A DNA stretch of 64,000 bases, taken from the NCBI GenBank assembly GCA_907163375.1, contig CAJQUW010001994.1, forward strand, positions 171,501 through 235,500. Reading direction: 5' to 3'. The notes beneath the pieces are model-generated. The model did not search any database. It saw nothing but the letters and a program-made list of their open reading frames with translations, and was not told the DNA's origin. The stretch comes from Prostheceraeus crozeri. Its lineage: Eukaryota; Platyhelminthes; Polycladida; Euryleptidae. Of the stretch, positions 9,616 to 19,006 are shown one piece after another; position 1 is the stretch's first letter; each line of letters starts with the position of its first letter. Made by a program: the position numbers and the translations under genes.

Positions 9616-9927
9616 CTAACTATTGCGGCATAAGTGACACTCGAAATGAGCAATATCACAGTGGTTAGATTTGCAAAGTTGAATGCAATTACGTATGAAA
9701 CAGCGTTGACAAAAAGCATGCTTACATCTCTTGAAGATGCGCTTTTCATTTCCATCCTTTCGCTTACATACATCGCAACACATAGTTTCACCGTTACTGA
9801 TGTCTATAGCAAGTCTTTTTGAAGATATGAATTTGCTAGCCTTTTCTAAATAATAGAAGCATGTACAGAAGGAATATACTTCGAGAGTGAGCAGGCATAG
9901 CTCGAAAACCAGTTGTGCTACAATCAA
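9616..9927 (-). CDS. RING-finger protein with N-terminal hydrophobic segment, 103 aa (element 1)
   Basis: A hydrophobic N-terminus (residues 3-27, ending CTCFYYLEK) is followed by a C3HC4 zinc-finger pattern: C51-x2-C54, C68-x-H70, C73-x2-C76, C97-x2-C100. This is a classic RING, so an E3 ubiquitin ligase is likely, possibly membrane-anchored. The RING is at the extreme C-terminus and the protein is tiny, unlike host MARCH proteins where membrane segments follow the RING. Neighbours are virion genes on one side and an exonuclease gene on the other. The likely role is modulation of host proteins (inference). Confidence 0.6.
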   Translation of the reverse strand: MIVAQLVFELCLLTLEVYSFCTCFYYLEKASKFISSKRLAIDISNGETMCCDVCKRKDGNEKRIFKRCKHAFCQRCFIRNCIQLCKSNHCDIAHFECHLCRNS

Positions 9928-9941
9928 GTACCACTACATTT

Positions 9942-10352
9942 TCAATTTTTCTTTATAGAAAGTTGAATGTGAATATCTGAAATCGCTTCAATCACTAGAC
10001 TGCTACCATGATGGTTAAATGCGTTAAGACGTTCAGCAATTTTTATCATATGTCTTTTAAAAAATTCTTCGGGGTGATCTACCACTTCCATTGAATAAGA
10101 AGCAAAATGGAAAGAGCGACTTTCCACCTCTTCCTTTCCAAAATGACTAAACTTAATTTTCGCAACTAATCGCGCCATGACAATGGTATCAGAGAAAGTA
10201 TTCATTAACTCTAGAAATAGAGTGCTAGCATCATCGACCACTGCTTCGATGTCGGTCTCATCTTTATGAAAATTTATCACATAATCTTGAACAGCTCCTT
10301 TTAAACTTTGCCTATGAAAATGTAATGTTCCGCAGTCGTTTGAGAAAGACAT
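9942..10352 (-). CDS. stand-alone polymerase-B N-domain-like protein, 136 aa (element 1)
   Basis: The pattern of charged strands (IVMARLVAKIKFSHFG, then FHFASYSMEVV), an EEFFKRHMIKIAERLNAF helix and a final IEAISDIHIQLSIKK strand resembles the domain that leads many animal Polinton polymerase-B proteins (the '..EEFY..M...I.ERME.F...GS.W....I..LDIHI' block). Here it is a separate small gene. The function of that domain is unknown; a link to protein-primed replication is only an inference. It starts about 90 bp from the exonuclease gene stop. Confidence 0.4.
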   Translation of the reverse strand: MSFSNDCGTLHFHRQSLKGAVQDYVINFHKDETDIEAVVDDASTLFLELMNTFSDTIVMARLVAKIKFSHFGKEEVESRSFHFASYSMEVVDHPEEFFKRHMIKIAERLNAFNHHGSSLVIEAISDIHIQLSIKKN

Positions 10353-10439
10353 AATCGCCCTTTATCTAACCCATCCATTGCATGAAAATAACAACTCTTC
10401 TCATAGTAACATTTATTGAATAACTGTAACAAGCATGCA

Positions 10440-10970
10440 TTATAAATCAATGGTTTGAAAGAGATAAAATAGATACAGCTGGTAACTATCATACAGCGAG
10501 CAATGATAACCATACAGGACTTTGGCAGTGTTGAGGTAAGGAGGAAAGAAGCATTGGTTATGAACGTAGCTACTACAACGAACAGACAAAATAGGAACAG
10601 ACAAATCCTTAAAACGTTTCGTGACTTCATGATAATGTTGATTCACTCTACTATCCCAGGGTGGGAGCAAAATGTCATCAATGATTAGATTGGGAAATAC
10701 TTTCCTCTCCTTACCAGGATTATTACAAAAGATGCGTATAACATTGAAAGCAGCTAACCATCGTTTAAAGTCAATAAGAAGAGCACTGTCACAAGAAAAG
10801 CCGTAGTCTTGCAAATATTTCAGATTAAGTCCATTAATGTGTTTTCTCGCCCATTGATCAACATTGGGATCGCACTTGGCATGTTGATGATAGACACTAA
10901 CAATCTGATATGTCCAATTGTTCATAGCAATAGCACTGAGCTCCTGTACAGGTTCACCCTCACAATCCAT
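10440..10970 (-). CDS. DEDDh-type exonuclease-like protein, 176 aa (element 1)
   Basis: Begins with MDCEGEPVQELSAIA, where D2-x-E4 fits the first DEDD motif. The middle has a DFKRWLAAFNVIRIFCNNPG stretch, where the second acidic motif and following strand are expected. The end has YGYHCSLYDSYQLYLF, where H-x4-D is the DEDDh signature. It would remove nucleotides 3'-5', for example in replication or recombination of the element. The coding start may lie a few residues upstream (CHHF precedes the methionine), after a TTTTAG that could be a splice acceptor. The motif pattern is good but the overall family match is from memory. Confidence 0.5.
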   Translation of the reverse strand: MDCEGEPVQELSAIAMNNWTYQIVSVYHQHAKCDPNVDQWARKHINGLNLKYLQDYGFSCDSALLIDFKRWLAAFNVIRIFCNNPGKERKVFPNLIIDDILLPPWDSRVNQHYHEVTKRFKDLSVPILSVRCSSYVHNQCFFPPYLNTAKVLYGYHCSLYDSYQLYLFYLFQTIDL

Positions 10971-11269
10971 AAAATGATGACAGAAGCCTAAAACGGAAAT
11001 TTACACATCGAAGGAAACGTTCTATAACATATTGCAAAATGAAGAATTACATCGATGCTTTTCACGACAAAATACACAAATGATATGATGGCAACGAAGA
11101 AGTAAAATGTATCTAATAAGACCACGTCCACGACACTCAAAGCACATAAGTGAATATCATAGGGTAGAGTTAGGAAAGGACTAGTAGTTCTCCTTCTTTG
11201 ATTTGCGTTTTGATGCAGCATTCTTCTCTGACTTGCGCTTCGTACCACTGCTGTTAAGGATTTGATCAA
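10971..11269. other. spacer between edge gene and exonuclease gene
   Basis: A 93-residue minus-strand frame here is hydrophobic but overlaps the basic tail of the edge gene in another frame and has no recognisable domain, so I do not call it a gene. The stretch may hold an intron or 5' region for the exonuclease gene, given the TTTTAG just before its start. Confidence 0.3.
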
Positions 11270-11957
11270 TTATGTCGTCCACGTTGGGTGGTTTTGGAAT
11301 ATATAGGATGGATTCCATATGCATGGAGAGAGAGAGACTATTTTATTATCCTTGTGTCGACCATAATATAGCCCATTCACTGTGAAAAGGATATCCCAAG
11401 TACCTTCTCCGAGCTCATCACATCTGATGGGTATTGATTGATCTCCATCCTTTTTATAATAACTACACCAATGTGATACCGGTAGGCAAATGTGATTACC
11501 ACCCCAAATCTTTCTATAGGGAGTATCCTTGTCATCTCTCGCCTTCCACTCTTGGGCAAGAGGAGTAGGAATGTCCATATTTAATGTCACGTATTCCTCA
11601 ATAATATCAAGTTGGCGGAGATTGTACGGACTCACGGGGATCAGTATGTAGTCCCCATACTGATTGCGCATTATCTTGACATCCGTGGAAGGGAGCATTC
11701 CCGTTTGGAGTACAACGCTATGATCGTCATGACGCAAGACTTGTTTAAATTTACGCTGTAGCGGTGTAGGATTATGTACCTTGGTTGTTTCTTCCACTGG
11801 CCTCAGTTGTAGATGATCTGATCGTAGCGAACCTTGTAACGTTTGACCGCCATTTTGTCCTACTAGTGCAGCAGATAGAGTAGATGCCTGAAAATAAAAA
11901 AGATTGTATTAAGTTTACGTTCAAGGGAGGAGAGGGAGGGAAGTAGCGGCTTACCAT
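11270..11957 (-). CDS. edge gene of element 1, unknown function, possible 67-bp intron
   Basis: Encodes about 175-210 residues with no family I recognise. Visible pieces are LQRKFKQVLRHDDHSVV, YGDYILIPVSPYNLRQLDII, HICLPVSHWCSYYKKDGDQS and GTWDILFTVNGLYYGRHKD. At the start, an ATG (11955-11957) is followed at once by GTAAG, and 67 bp later by TTTTATTTTCAG (AG at 11888-11889). This is a plausible GT-AG intron directly after the initiator codon, with open frame following. Upstream sit a TATA box and two CCAAT boxes. Position next to the terminus and an own promoter recall early genes of adenovirus-like genomes; that comparison is inference. Confidence 0.45.
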
Positions 11958-12057
11958 TTTAGTTGGATAATAGAATAGGGAAGTAGAGAGAGAAAATGTG
12001 CGTCCGTCACTCGTGTGATTCAACGATGTAATGATTCTCACTGTGGAAGGCTCGCTA

Positions 12058-12103
12058 ATTATATAGAAATGCTTGATTCTCATTGGATGATGATCCTCAT
12101 TGG
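12058..12103 (-). promoter_or_regulatory. TATA box with two CCAAT boxes for the edge gene
   Basis: Reading the minus strand: CCAAT boxes at 12099-12103 and 12082-12086, each in a CCAATGAG context, then TATATAAT at 12058-12065. The ATG of the edge gene follows about 100 bp downstream. Spacing and orientation fit an RNA polymerase II promoter at the element's right edge. Confidence 0.5.
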
Positions 12104-12119
12104 ACCATAACATCAAGCT

Positions 12120-12754
12120 GATTCCAAATCTGGCCTCCGTTTACCAATCCGAGCCTTCGTTCGCCTGCTGGAGCTGTTTCTTGGGAAATTCTAACTCTGT
12201 CGTTTTTCGCCAATCTCCCAAAATCTTAAATGGTGTCTCACATCTAAACGAAGACAGATATGAACAAGCCGATTCTTTCAGTGAATTTGTCTCACTCTTA
12301 GCTTTCAAACGAGCTATTGCACGACAAAATCCGTCCACTAGAAGCAAAGTTGGAAGGTCGGTGCCGAGGGGGGGGAAGTCAGCGAAAATTTTTCTCTCCG
12401 ATTGCTTTCAAATTCACCATACAGAGGCAGAATTTGACGCTGAATCCGAATCTAAAGTCCGTTTTCCCATCCGAGCACTGCTTCCACTCGAAACATCCCA
12501 GTTTTAACCCAACATTCATCAGATTTCACGAAAATCATAACACACTATAGACTCAAGTCAAAACCTGGCGGTCGCCCAAGTCCACCACGACACTCTGTCG
12601 TTTTATCGAGGGGGGGACGTCAGCGAACCTTTCGGACCAACCTGGCCGGCACACCACGACAGACCTCTGTCGTTCCAGAGGGGGGGAGTCAGACTCGAAC
12701 CACCACGGCGGCCGACCACAACCTCTGTCGTTCCAGAGGGGGCGCGCCGGTCGA
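12120..12754. repeat. ~320-bp host repeat (about 1.3 units) followed by GC-rich 58-72 bp monomers
   Basis: 12120-12500 matches, in reverse orientation, the tandem repeat at 62640-64000 (shared blocks such as gtttcccatccgag, gagctattgcacgac and a G/C homopolymer tract). Landmarks recur here about 326 bp apart. From ~12560 three GC-rich monomers follow, with CTCTGTCGTT at 12593, 12665 and 12723, each ending in a run of G. Open frames here are shadows of repeats. The monomers sit directly before the LINE and could be its 5' promoter region. Confidence 0.6.
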
Positions 12755-15527
12755 GTGTTCGCCGTTTTCTTACTACTTTCATTAACATTTTCATTTATAC
12801 AAGCCCTCAAGAAAGTGTTTGTTCTAGTTATCTTTCTAGTTACCTTCATTGTGTGTGCAATGGCTGATTTTACATTTCGGTATAGTGTATCTGATCTTCG
12901 TAAACTACGCACCCGACGATGCAGATGTGTCTCCGGAGAAGTTCGTAGACGTTTGGTTTGCCATAGACTCTATGTTCGTCATATTCCTGCGTTCATTTCT
13001 AATCCATCTGATTATGATTATTATTACTCGGAGTCGATTGAGATGCCTTCAGCCAGATGCTTGGTTGAAGTCAAATGTGCTCAGTTTCAACTTCACGAAA
13101 AAAACGCCTATTTCATGTGATACCAAGTCTGTTGTTGACTAATGCAAGATCGTTAATTTGTAAGTTTAATGAATTCAACATATTGACCAACAAACATCTT
13201 CCTGGAATATGTATTGTGACTGAATCTTGGCTTAGTGAGGAGATTGACAATTCCTTCCTTCATATTTCTAACTATAATATATTTCGTCAAGATCGTATAA
13301 TTGGTCGTGGTGGTGGTATTATTTGTTATATCAGTGAAAGATATTCTGCAGCTACAATTGAGTTCAATAGCCTCAATTCGCTATCTTCTGGCTCTGAATT
13401 TTTTGGCGTTTACATTGTTGATTTACAACTGGCAATAATAATGGTTTATCATCCATTCTGGAACGATCCCGTTGCCCATAAATACGCTATTGATCAGTTG
13501 ACTTCACTTGTGGATGATATTATGGTTAAGTATGGCTCTGGTACTCGACTTATCATTGCTGGTGATTTTAACGATCTCCGTAAATTCAATGGCATCATTG
13601 AAAGCAGTCTCCAAGTGTCGCATATAGTTGATTTCCCCACTCGTGGTCAAAATACCTTGGACCAAATTTTCATCAATTTCCATTCCGATAAAAAGCCGAA
13701 AGCTGTGCCACCCATGGCTGGCTCTGATCATTGTGTCGTGATTTGGAAACCTTCTCCACCGGGTCCGGTTATTACCACCAAAAAGAAAGTTAGAAAATTT
13801 TCAAAGTCTAATTCGGCAAAGTTTCGTGGTTACATTTCTTCTCATGACTAGCTGAGCTTCACCAAATCTTTTTCTAGTCTGGATGAGGCTACGTAGGCGC
13901 TTCAGAAATCTTTGTTTTTTATATATGATCTGTGCTTCCATTTGCGCACTGTCAAATATCGCTCAGATGACCCAGTTTGGATTAACGATTATCTGAAAAT
14001 TATGATGGATGATCGGGACAATGCTTACTATCGAAAACAGTGGTCTAAATATACAAGACTGAAGGATGAAGTACGAAAATACATTGTGTATCTTAAAAGA
14101 AACCATATCAATGATGTTATTGTCTCTAAATCTCCTCGTAGAGTTTGGAAATCTATTCGCAATATAGCAAATTGCAAGAAGCCTTCGCAATCTACGACAT
14201 TGACGGCTGATCAATTTGGTGATCACTTTGCGTCTGTTTTTCAGTCTGCAACTGTTCCTTTTGATATTGACCTAATTGACAATGATGACAAGGCATCCTT
14301 TCTGATTACAGAATATGATGTCTTTTCACAGGTTCGGAACTCATCGGGTACCTCTTGTGGTCCTGATGATTTGCCTACATGGATTTTCCGAGATAATATT
14401 GAGTCGTTGTGTTCTACTTTGACATACATTTTTAATTGGAGCTTACTGGATGGTGTTGTTCCTTCTACTTTGAAATATGCCAATATTTGCCCAGTTCCCA
14501 AAGAAACAAAGCCTACTATGGTTGTTGATTATCGACCTATTTCTCTTATGTCCGTGATTTCTAAATTTTTGGAACGTATAATCTCAAAGAAATTCATACT
14601 TCCTCGTGTGACTGCTTCTGTCAGCACTTCTCAGTTTGCTTACATTCCTAGACCTGGATGTGGCACAACCTCGTCACTGGTAGCGGCTCAACACAAAATT
14701 TTGCAGCATCTTGATGAGTGCTCTGGCGGTGTTCGTGTGATGTCAGTGGATATCTCAAAAGCTTTTGATAAGCTTCCTTACTCGATTATTGTGAATGCTT
14801 GTGCTAAATTTCAACTTCCACCTCTTCTCATCGTTTTTTGCGTGACAGGTACCAGAGTGTTATGTATAATGGTGATTTTTTAATTGGATTAAAATAACTA
14901 GTGGAGTGCCTCAGGGCAGCGTCCTAGGCCCTATTCTGTTTGTCCTGGCCACGGACGATCTTGTGCCTGTGTCAGACAACACGTCAATAATTCGGTACGC
15001 TGATGATATACTATTCCTCCACTTCGTTAAAAAATATCCGATGATTATCTTCAGCTGGAGTGGAACAACTCGGTGAATTGGACAGATTCATGTCACCTAT
15101 CTCTGAACAAGAAGAAATGTATGCTAATGGATGTTATCACGAAGAGAACTCTTGTCATGTCTGATGTTATGATTGCTGATAACGAATTTCTTCGGAAAGT
15201 TGATCATTTTACGTTTCTTGGTGTCATTTTTGCTTGTGACTTAAAATGGAATGAGCATGTTCATTACATTGTGAAAAAGCCTCTAAACGTATCTTTATTA
15301 TCCGTAATTTGCGCAGGTCTGACTGTCCTATTCATGTTATGAAAAAATGTTATTTTGCGTTTATTCGTTTCGTCTTGTCTTATGCATTCCCCTCTTTTTG
15401 CAACTTATCCAATTACCTGCTGATGTCTCTTGTTAGGATTGAAAAACGTGTTTTTTGCATCATGGGAATTGATTATGCTCCCGAGGAATCTGTTTGTGTT
15501 ATATTGAAGAAGACTGGTGAGAACCTT
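12755..15527 (+). mobile_element. CR1-like LINE, main part (endonuclease and reverse transcriptase), interrupted by Polinton copy A
   Basis: 13075-13851 encodes an APE-type endonuclease (TESWL, RGGG, IIAGDFN, LDQIF, SDH). 13912-15500 encodes reverse transcriptase (GPDDLPTWIF, DYRPISLMSVISKFLE, MSVDISKAFDKLP, VPQGSVLGP, and YADD at 14997-15008), then the thumb region (FTFLGVIFACDLKW). Endonuclease and RT lie in one frame separated by two in-frame stops (13849, ~13894); a frameshift lies near 14845-14885 and more follow, so it is inactive. The 12755-13074 leader has no sure domain. The coding end and 3' tail continue after the Polintons at 48880. I place it in the CR1/L2 group by the RT pattern and the 3' end. 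Confidence 0.75.
15522..15527. repeat. 6-bp target site duplication AACCTT, left
   Basis: AACCTT directly precedes the AG that starts copy A's terminal repeat. The same hexamer follows its CT end at 35698-35703 and again at 48880-48885. Six-base duplications and termini beginning AG are the Polinton rule. Confidence 0.85.
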
Positions 15528-16238
15528 AGTAATGGGCAAAAGACCGTTCCAGGACACCATAAAATTCAAAAAAATAGTATCTTTAAAAACGACATAAATT
15601 TATGAATTTTGACCCTTTTTCAGGTTTTTAAGACCTAAATTCATAAATTTAGTCCATTTAAAAAGTACCATTTTTTCAAACAAACGACATAAATTCATGC
15701 ATTTGAACCCTTTTTTAGGTTTTTAAGACCTAAATTCATAAATTTAGGCGTTTTTAAAAATACCCAATTTTTCAAATTTTTGAAAATCTCAAATTTGAGA
15801 ATTACAATTTTCACCCTTAAAATCATGACCGTTCCAGGACACTGAAAAATCATAAAAGTTAAGAATCTCAAATTTGTGATTATGACATTTCACCCTTAAA
15901 ATCATGACCGTTCCAGGACACCGAAAATCATAAAAGTTAAGAAACTCAAATTTGTGATTATGACATTTTGCTCCAAAAATCATGACCGGCCCAGGACACC
16001 GAAAATCATAAAAATTAAGAATCTTAAATTTGAGATTAAGATCATTTTTTCTCTCTCTTAAATCATGACCGTTCCAGGACACAACATCAACAAAAATTGG
16101 TATTTTTAAAAACGTCTTTTAAATCCATTTTTCAGGTTTTTAAAATATGAGATAACTAAAATTATGTGACTAAAAATATTTCTTTAAAAATGGAAGAAAC
16201 AAAAGTGGATGAAACCGCAAAATATATCCTTCGTTATC
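15528..16238. repeat. left terminal inverted repeat of Polinton copy A (711 bp)
   Basis: Inverted match to 35229-35697 and 48316-48879, ending at the shared ccttcgttatc. The 16-mer GACCGTTCCAGGACAC occurs near the tip (15542) and four more times at 15827, 15906, 15984 (two bases differ) and 16067, about 79 bp apart. A second internal repeat (taaattcataaattta) also recurs. Right-hand repeats have only three copies, so repeat number explains the length difference. Confidence 0.9.
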
Positions 16239-17106
16239 TCAATTAAAAACAAGTGAAATGGATCTCAATTATTATTAAGATTAGAGCATTATGATAAATT
16301 AAGAAGACGCAATTATTACTTAGACATTCTTCGTTACTGTATTCTCAACATTATATAAAGTACTAATTGTGTGAACTAGAAGATCATTGTAACTCATAAA
16401 CTCAAAATTATTCAATGAACCCGTACACTGGCTGATAATTCAAGAGAGACAGAGATTGAAGAGAGACAGAGATTGAAGAGAGAGAGAGATTGAAGAGCAG
16501 CTTTCCCCTAAAATTATCGTGGAATCTCTTGTCATTTCAATTTACGCAACCGTAAAATTTTGACAGTTCAATTTACGCGTGCGTAAAAGTTTTGACATTT
16601 CAACTTACCCCTACGTAAATTATTTTCAGAAACATTTTTCAATATCTGTTTTCAAAATCTGTTTTCAAAGTTTGTTTTCAAATTCAGTTTTAGAAATCGA
16701 TTTGCAAAATTCATTTAGCGTTTCCTGTTTCCACATGAATAGGTTAAAACACAAACGGGCAGCAATAAAAAGCAATTCTTCTTGTGAATTGAGAACACAT
16801 GCGGGTGTGGTGATAATAAAAAAGCAATTTTTATTGTGAATTTAGAACGCATAAGGGTAACGCCGATATGCAAGATAGTTGTTATAGCAATTTTAAACAA
16901 TCACTTTAACAATGAAACACATTAACGAATGAAGTTCTTCTCTCAAGGAGTATTAGATAGTTAGTTTATTTCAATTCATCTCATTCATTTCTATCATTCA
17001 TGATGAGTAAACATTTGGGTGATCGTATTGAAACGTCAAAAATGACAAATCGCAAAAAAAGTGCCTGATCAACGAATTTGTAAAGAAGAATTATTTCATA
17101 AATACT
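16239..17106. other. non-coding left region of copy A with short repeats
   Basis: No supported gene. It holds a gagagacagagattgaa microrepeat (16443-16495), three variants of an 'atttcaattta/acttacgc..cgtaaa' stretch (16530-16620), and a ~50-bp direct repeat (aaaaagcaatt..ttgtgaatt..agaac) at 16755-16860. It probably holds the promoter for the following plus-strand genes. Confidence 0.4.
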
Positions 17107-17424
17107 GTGGATCTACAAAAAAGTTTGGAAAACTTTAGTGATATTGATTTTGATGATTTCTTGACGTCGTGTGAAATATCACAACGAATTTTAAACGAAG
17201 TTAAAGTCGCTGCTGCATTAGAACGTAAGCGAAGAACTTTACAAAATCAATATATTGTGAAACGTGAAACGGCGAGAATGAAGCGTTCTCTTGATGAACA
17301 ACTTGAGACGGATTATTATAATAAGACAATGAAAACAAGTCAAATAGTTTTAAATCTACAACCGGGAACATCATCAACTCAAGATGAAGAGACATCACAA
17401 TTGCAAGCCATTCAAGACAAATGA
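17107..17424 (+). CDS. small charged protein, 105 aa, unknown (copy A)
   Basis: No family recognised. It has an acidic, hydrophobic start (SDIDFDDFLTSCEISQRIL), then a long charged helix likely to form a coiled coil (EVKVAAALERKRRTLQNQYI, then VKRETARMKRSLDEQLE), and a Ser/Thr/Gln-rich end. It is the first plus-strand frame after the left terminal repeat and before the protease. Copy B lacks this part of the element, so there is no second copy for comparison. Confidence 0.4.
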   Translation: MDLQKSLENFSDIDFDDFLTSCEISQRILNEVKVAAALERKRRTLQNQYIVKRETARMKRSLDEQLETDYYNKTMKTSQIVLNLQPGTSSTQDEETSQLQAIQDK

Positions 17425-17687
17425 TTTTGTGGACAACTACATCTGAAAAGCAAGCAAGCAAGCAGTGATTCAAGAACCATCTAAAACTCAGTTTTTTTCT
17501 AATTCTTTTTGAGAAGTTCATGAAGAAAATGGAAATATGTAAAACAATATAGATTAGAATAATTATAATATAATCATTTCAAAATCGAATAAGTAGTAAG
17601 AAAAGTCATAATTATGGAACAGTTTTAAATCAATACCCCCTCCCTTCTGACTTCTAGGGGTCCCTTAAGAAATTTTTTTATTATAAA

Positions 17688-18161
17688 ATGAGCAACATAA
17701 ATGAGCTTTTAAAATTATATGGAACGCAAACAACTACAAATTTTGATCTAAAGAAAATTGCTAATCAATTGGGAATAAAGAATTTTCACATACTGATGAG
17801 AGACGAATTACAATTGATTAAAAATAAGCCAACAGGAACCTTCAGTTCCCGGAACAAAGTTCCAACTATAAACTTCATAACAAATCTTCACACATCAGAT
17901 GACAAAGGAGTACATTGGTCTGCAGGTACGTCTAATAAAAATGGAGATAACTACTATTTCGACTCTTATGGGTTGCCTCCAACAAATGAAGTCAAAGAAT
18001 TACTTGGAGATGGAATTTATAATACATTTCAAATTCAAAAACCAGGAACAACTTATTGTGGTCAATTATGTCTTTATGTCTTATTTAAATTGCAAAAAGG
18101 AGTACCATTTCTTGATATTATGTTAGAATTAAACAAGGGAATTTCATTCCCGAAACGTTAG
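17688..18161 (+). CDS. adenain-like cysteine protease, 157 aa (copy A)
   Basis: Virion maturation protease of the adenovirus/Ulp1 family. The catalytic order is visible: His in DDKGVHWSAG (~residue 75), Asp in NYYFDSYGLPP (~91), Gln and Cys in QIQKPGTTYCGQLCLYVLF (~121-128). Length is close to other Polinton proteases. The frame is whole. Two small GC-rich hairpins (17835-17849 and 17851-17863) lie within the coding part and are read through in frame. Element 1 has a diverged homologue at 5512-5973. Confidence 0.8.
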   Translation: MSNINELLKLYGTQTTTNFDLKKIANQLGIKNFHILMRDELQLIKNKPTGTFSSRNKVPTINFITNLHTSDDKGVHWSAGTSNKNGDNYYFDSYGLPPTNEVKELLGDGIYNTFQIQKPGTTYCGQLCLYVLFKLQKGVPFLDIMLELNKGISFPKR

Positions 18162-18179
18162 TTCCAATGATGATGATAA

Positions 18180-19006
18180 TTAAAAATCATTTCGTTGTAA
18201 TTCATTTTGATAAAATCGGCCTCTGATATCTTCATCATCTAAATCTTTGATTTCGTAAGTAATCGGATAAGTTTGGTTTATTTTACAAACTTCAAATATT
18301 TCTTTAGTCCAGTAGCCAACAAAGCCTTTTTCAAATTTATTTTTATACTTAAATATTCTAACTCTATCTCTAATTTTAAATTTCGGCTAAAGTTTCTGCA
18401 AATTCGGATTACTCTCATTTGAATAATTATTTTCAAATATTTTCTTTCGTATCAAATCGGGGTCGTCAGAAGCATTCTTTGGAGTTTCTTCAATACCTGA
18501 ATGAACTTTATTATTGTACTGCTCTACGATTCCTGGTAATATCTTCAACCATTTCTGATTTCTTTGCTCAGTAAATTTCTTGAATAATTTATTTTTTAAC
18601 GTCCGATTGAATCTTTCTATCACTACAGCCTTTCCTGCATTTTCAGTTGAATACACAGTTTCAAATAGTGGCTTTACATTTCCGTTATAAAATTCCGATC
18701 CTTTATCAACAAACAATTTCCTTGGCTTTCTCCTACTTTCTTTAAAGATTTCTTCAAACGCATATATAACTGATAGACCACTTTTTTTAAAGTCTTCACC
18801 CAAGCGTATCGTGTATATGAATCTATAACGGCCAATGCGTACTTAAACCCTCCTTCATTCGGCATATAAATAAGATCAGCACTCCAAATATCACCTTTAT
18901 TAAATACTTTTACTTTCAATAAATATTTAGGCCTTCTATATTCTTTATGAATTTCGGACGCGTAGGTTCGAGCGTTGCTCTCAGACAGCTTTGCTGTCGT
19001 TTCATT
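18180..19006 (-). CDS. retroviral-type (DDE) integrase of Polinton copy A (region)
   Basis: Inserts the element into the genome, giving 6-bp duplications. From the N-terminal side: EIHKEYRRPKYL lead, then core start GDIWSADLIYMPNEGGFKYA (first catalytic Asp) and AVIDSYTRYAWVKTLK. Further on are VDKGSEFYNGNV (second Asp) and VIERFNRTLKNKLFKK (the Glu). The C-terminal chromatin-binding-like part lies towards 18180. It converges with the protease gene. Broken, hence given as a region. The open frame that starts the core continues without a stop from the phospholipase part upstream. Confidence 0.8.

Larger units (their letters stand above)
1..12119. mobile_element. Polinton/adintovirus-like element 1 (right part, left end outside window)
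   Basis: Gene content (protein-primed polymerase B, adenovirus-type protease, double-jelly-roll capsid protein, packaging ATPase, small GG and basic virion proteins) is that of Polinton/Maverick or adintovirus-like elements. The element runs off the left edge inside polymerase B, so its total length, left terminal repeat and target duplication cannot be seen. The right limit is placed where unique sequence gives way to a host ~320-bp repeat just after position 12118; this is an estimate. Base composition is clearly less AT-rich than in the second Polinton. Several genes look whole and several are broken, perhaps six to ten breaks in all, so it reads as a moderately old fossil. Confidence 0.8.

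Noticed and set aside
10988-11269. 93-residue hydrophobic minus-strand frame
   Set aside because: It overlaps the basic tail of the edge gene in another frame and has no family signs. Hydrophobicity alone is weak evidence.
12317-12912. Several GC-rich open frames on both strands
   Set aside because: They lie in the 320-bp repeat and the GC-rich monomers, overlap each other on both strands and have repeat-like residue content.
15789-16082. 97-residue minus-strand frame with repeated NFYDF..CPG..VMI
   Set aside because: It is only the translation of the ~79-bp repeats in the Polinton terminal repeat. The same kind of frame appears at 35390-35659 and 48477-48731.
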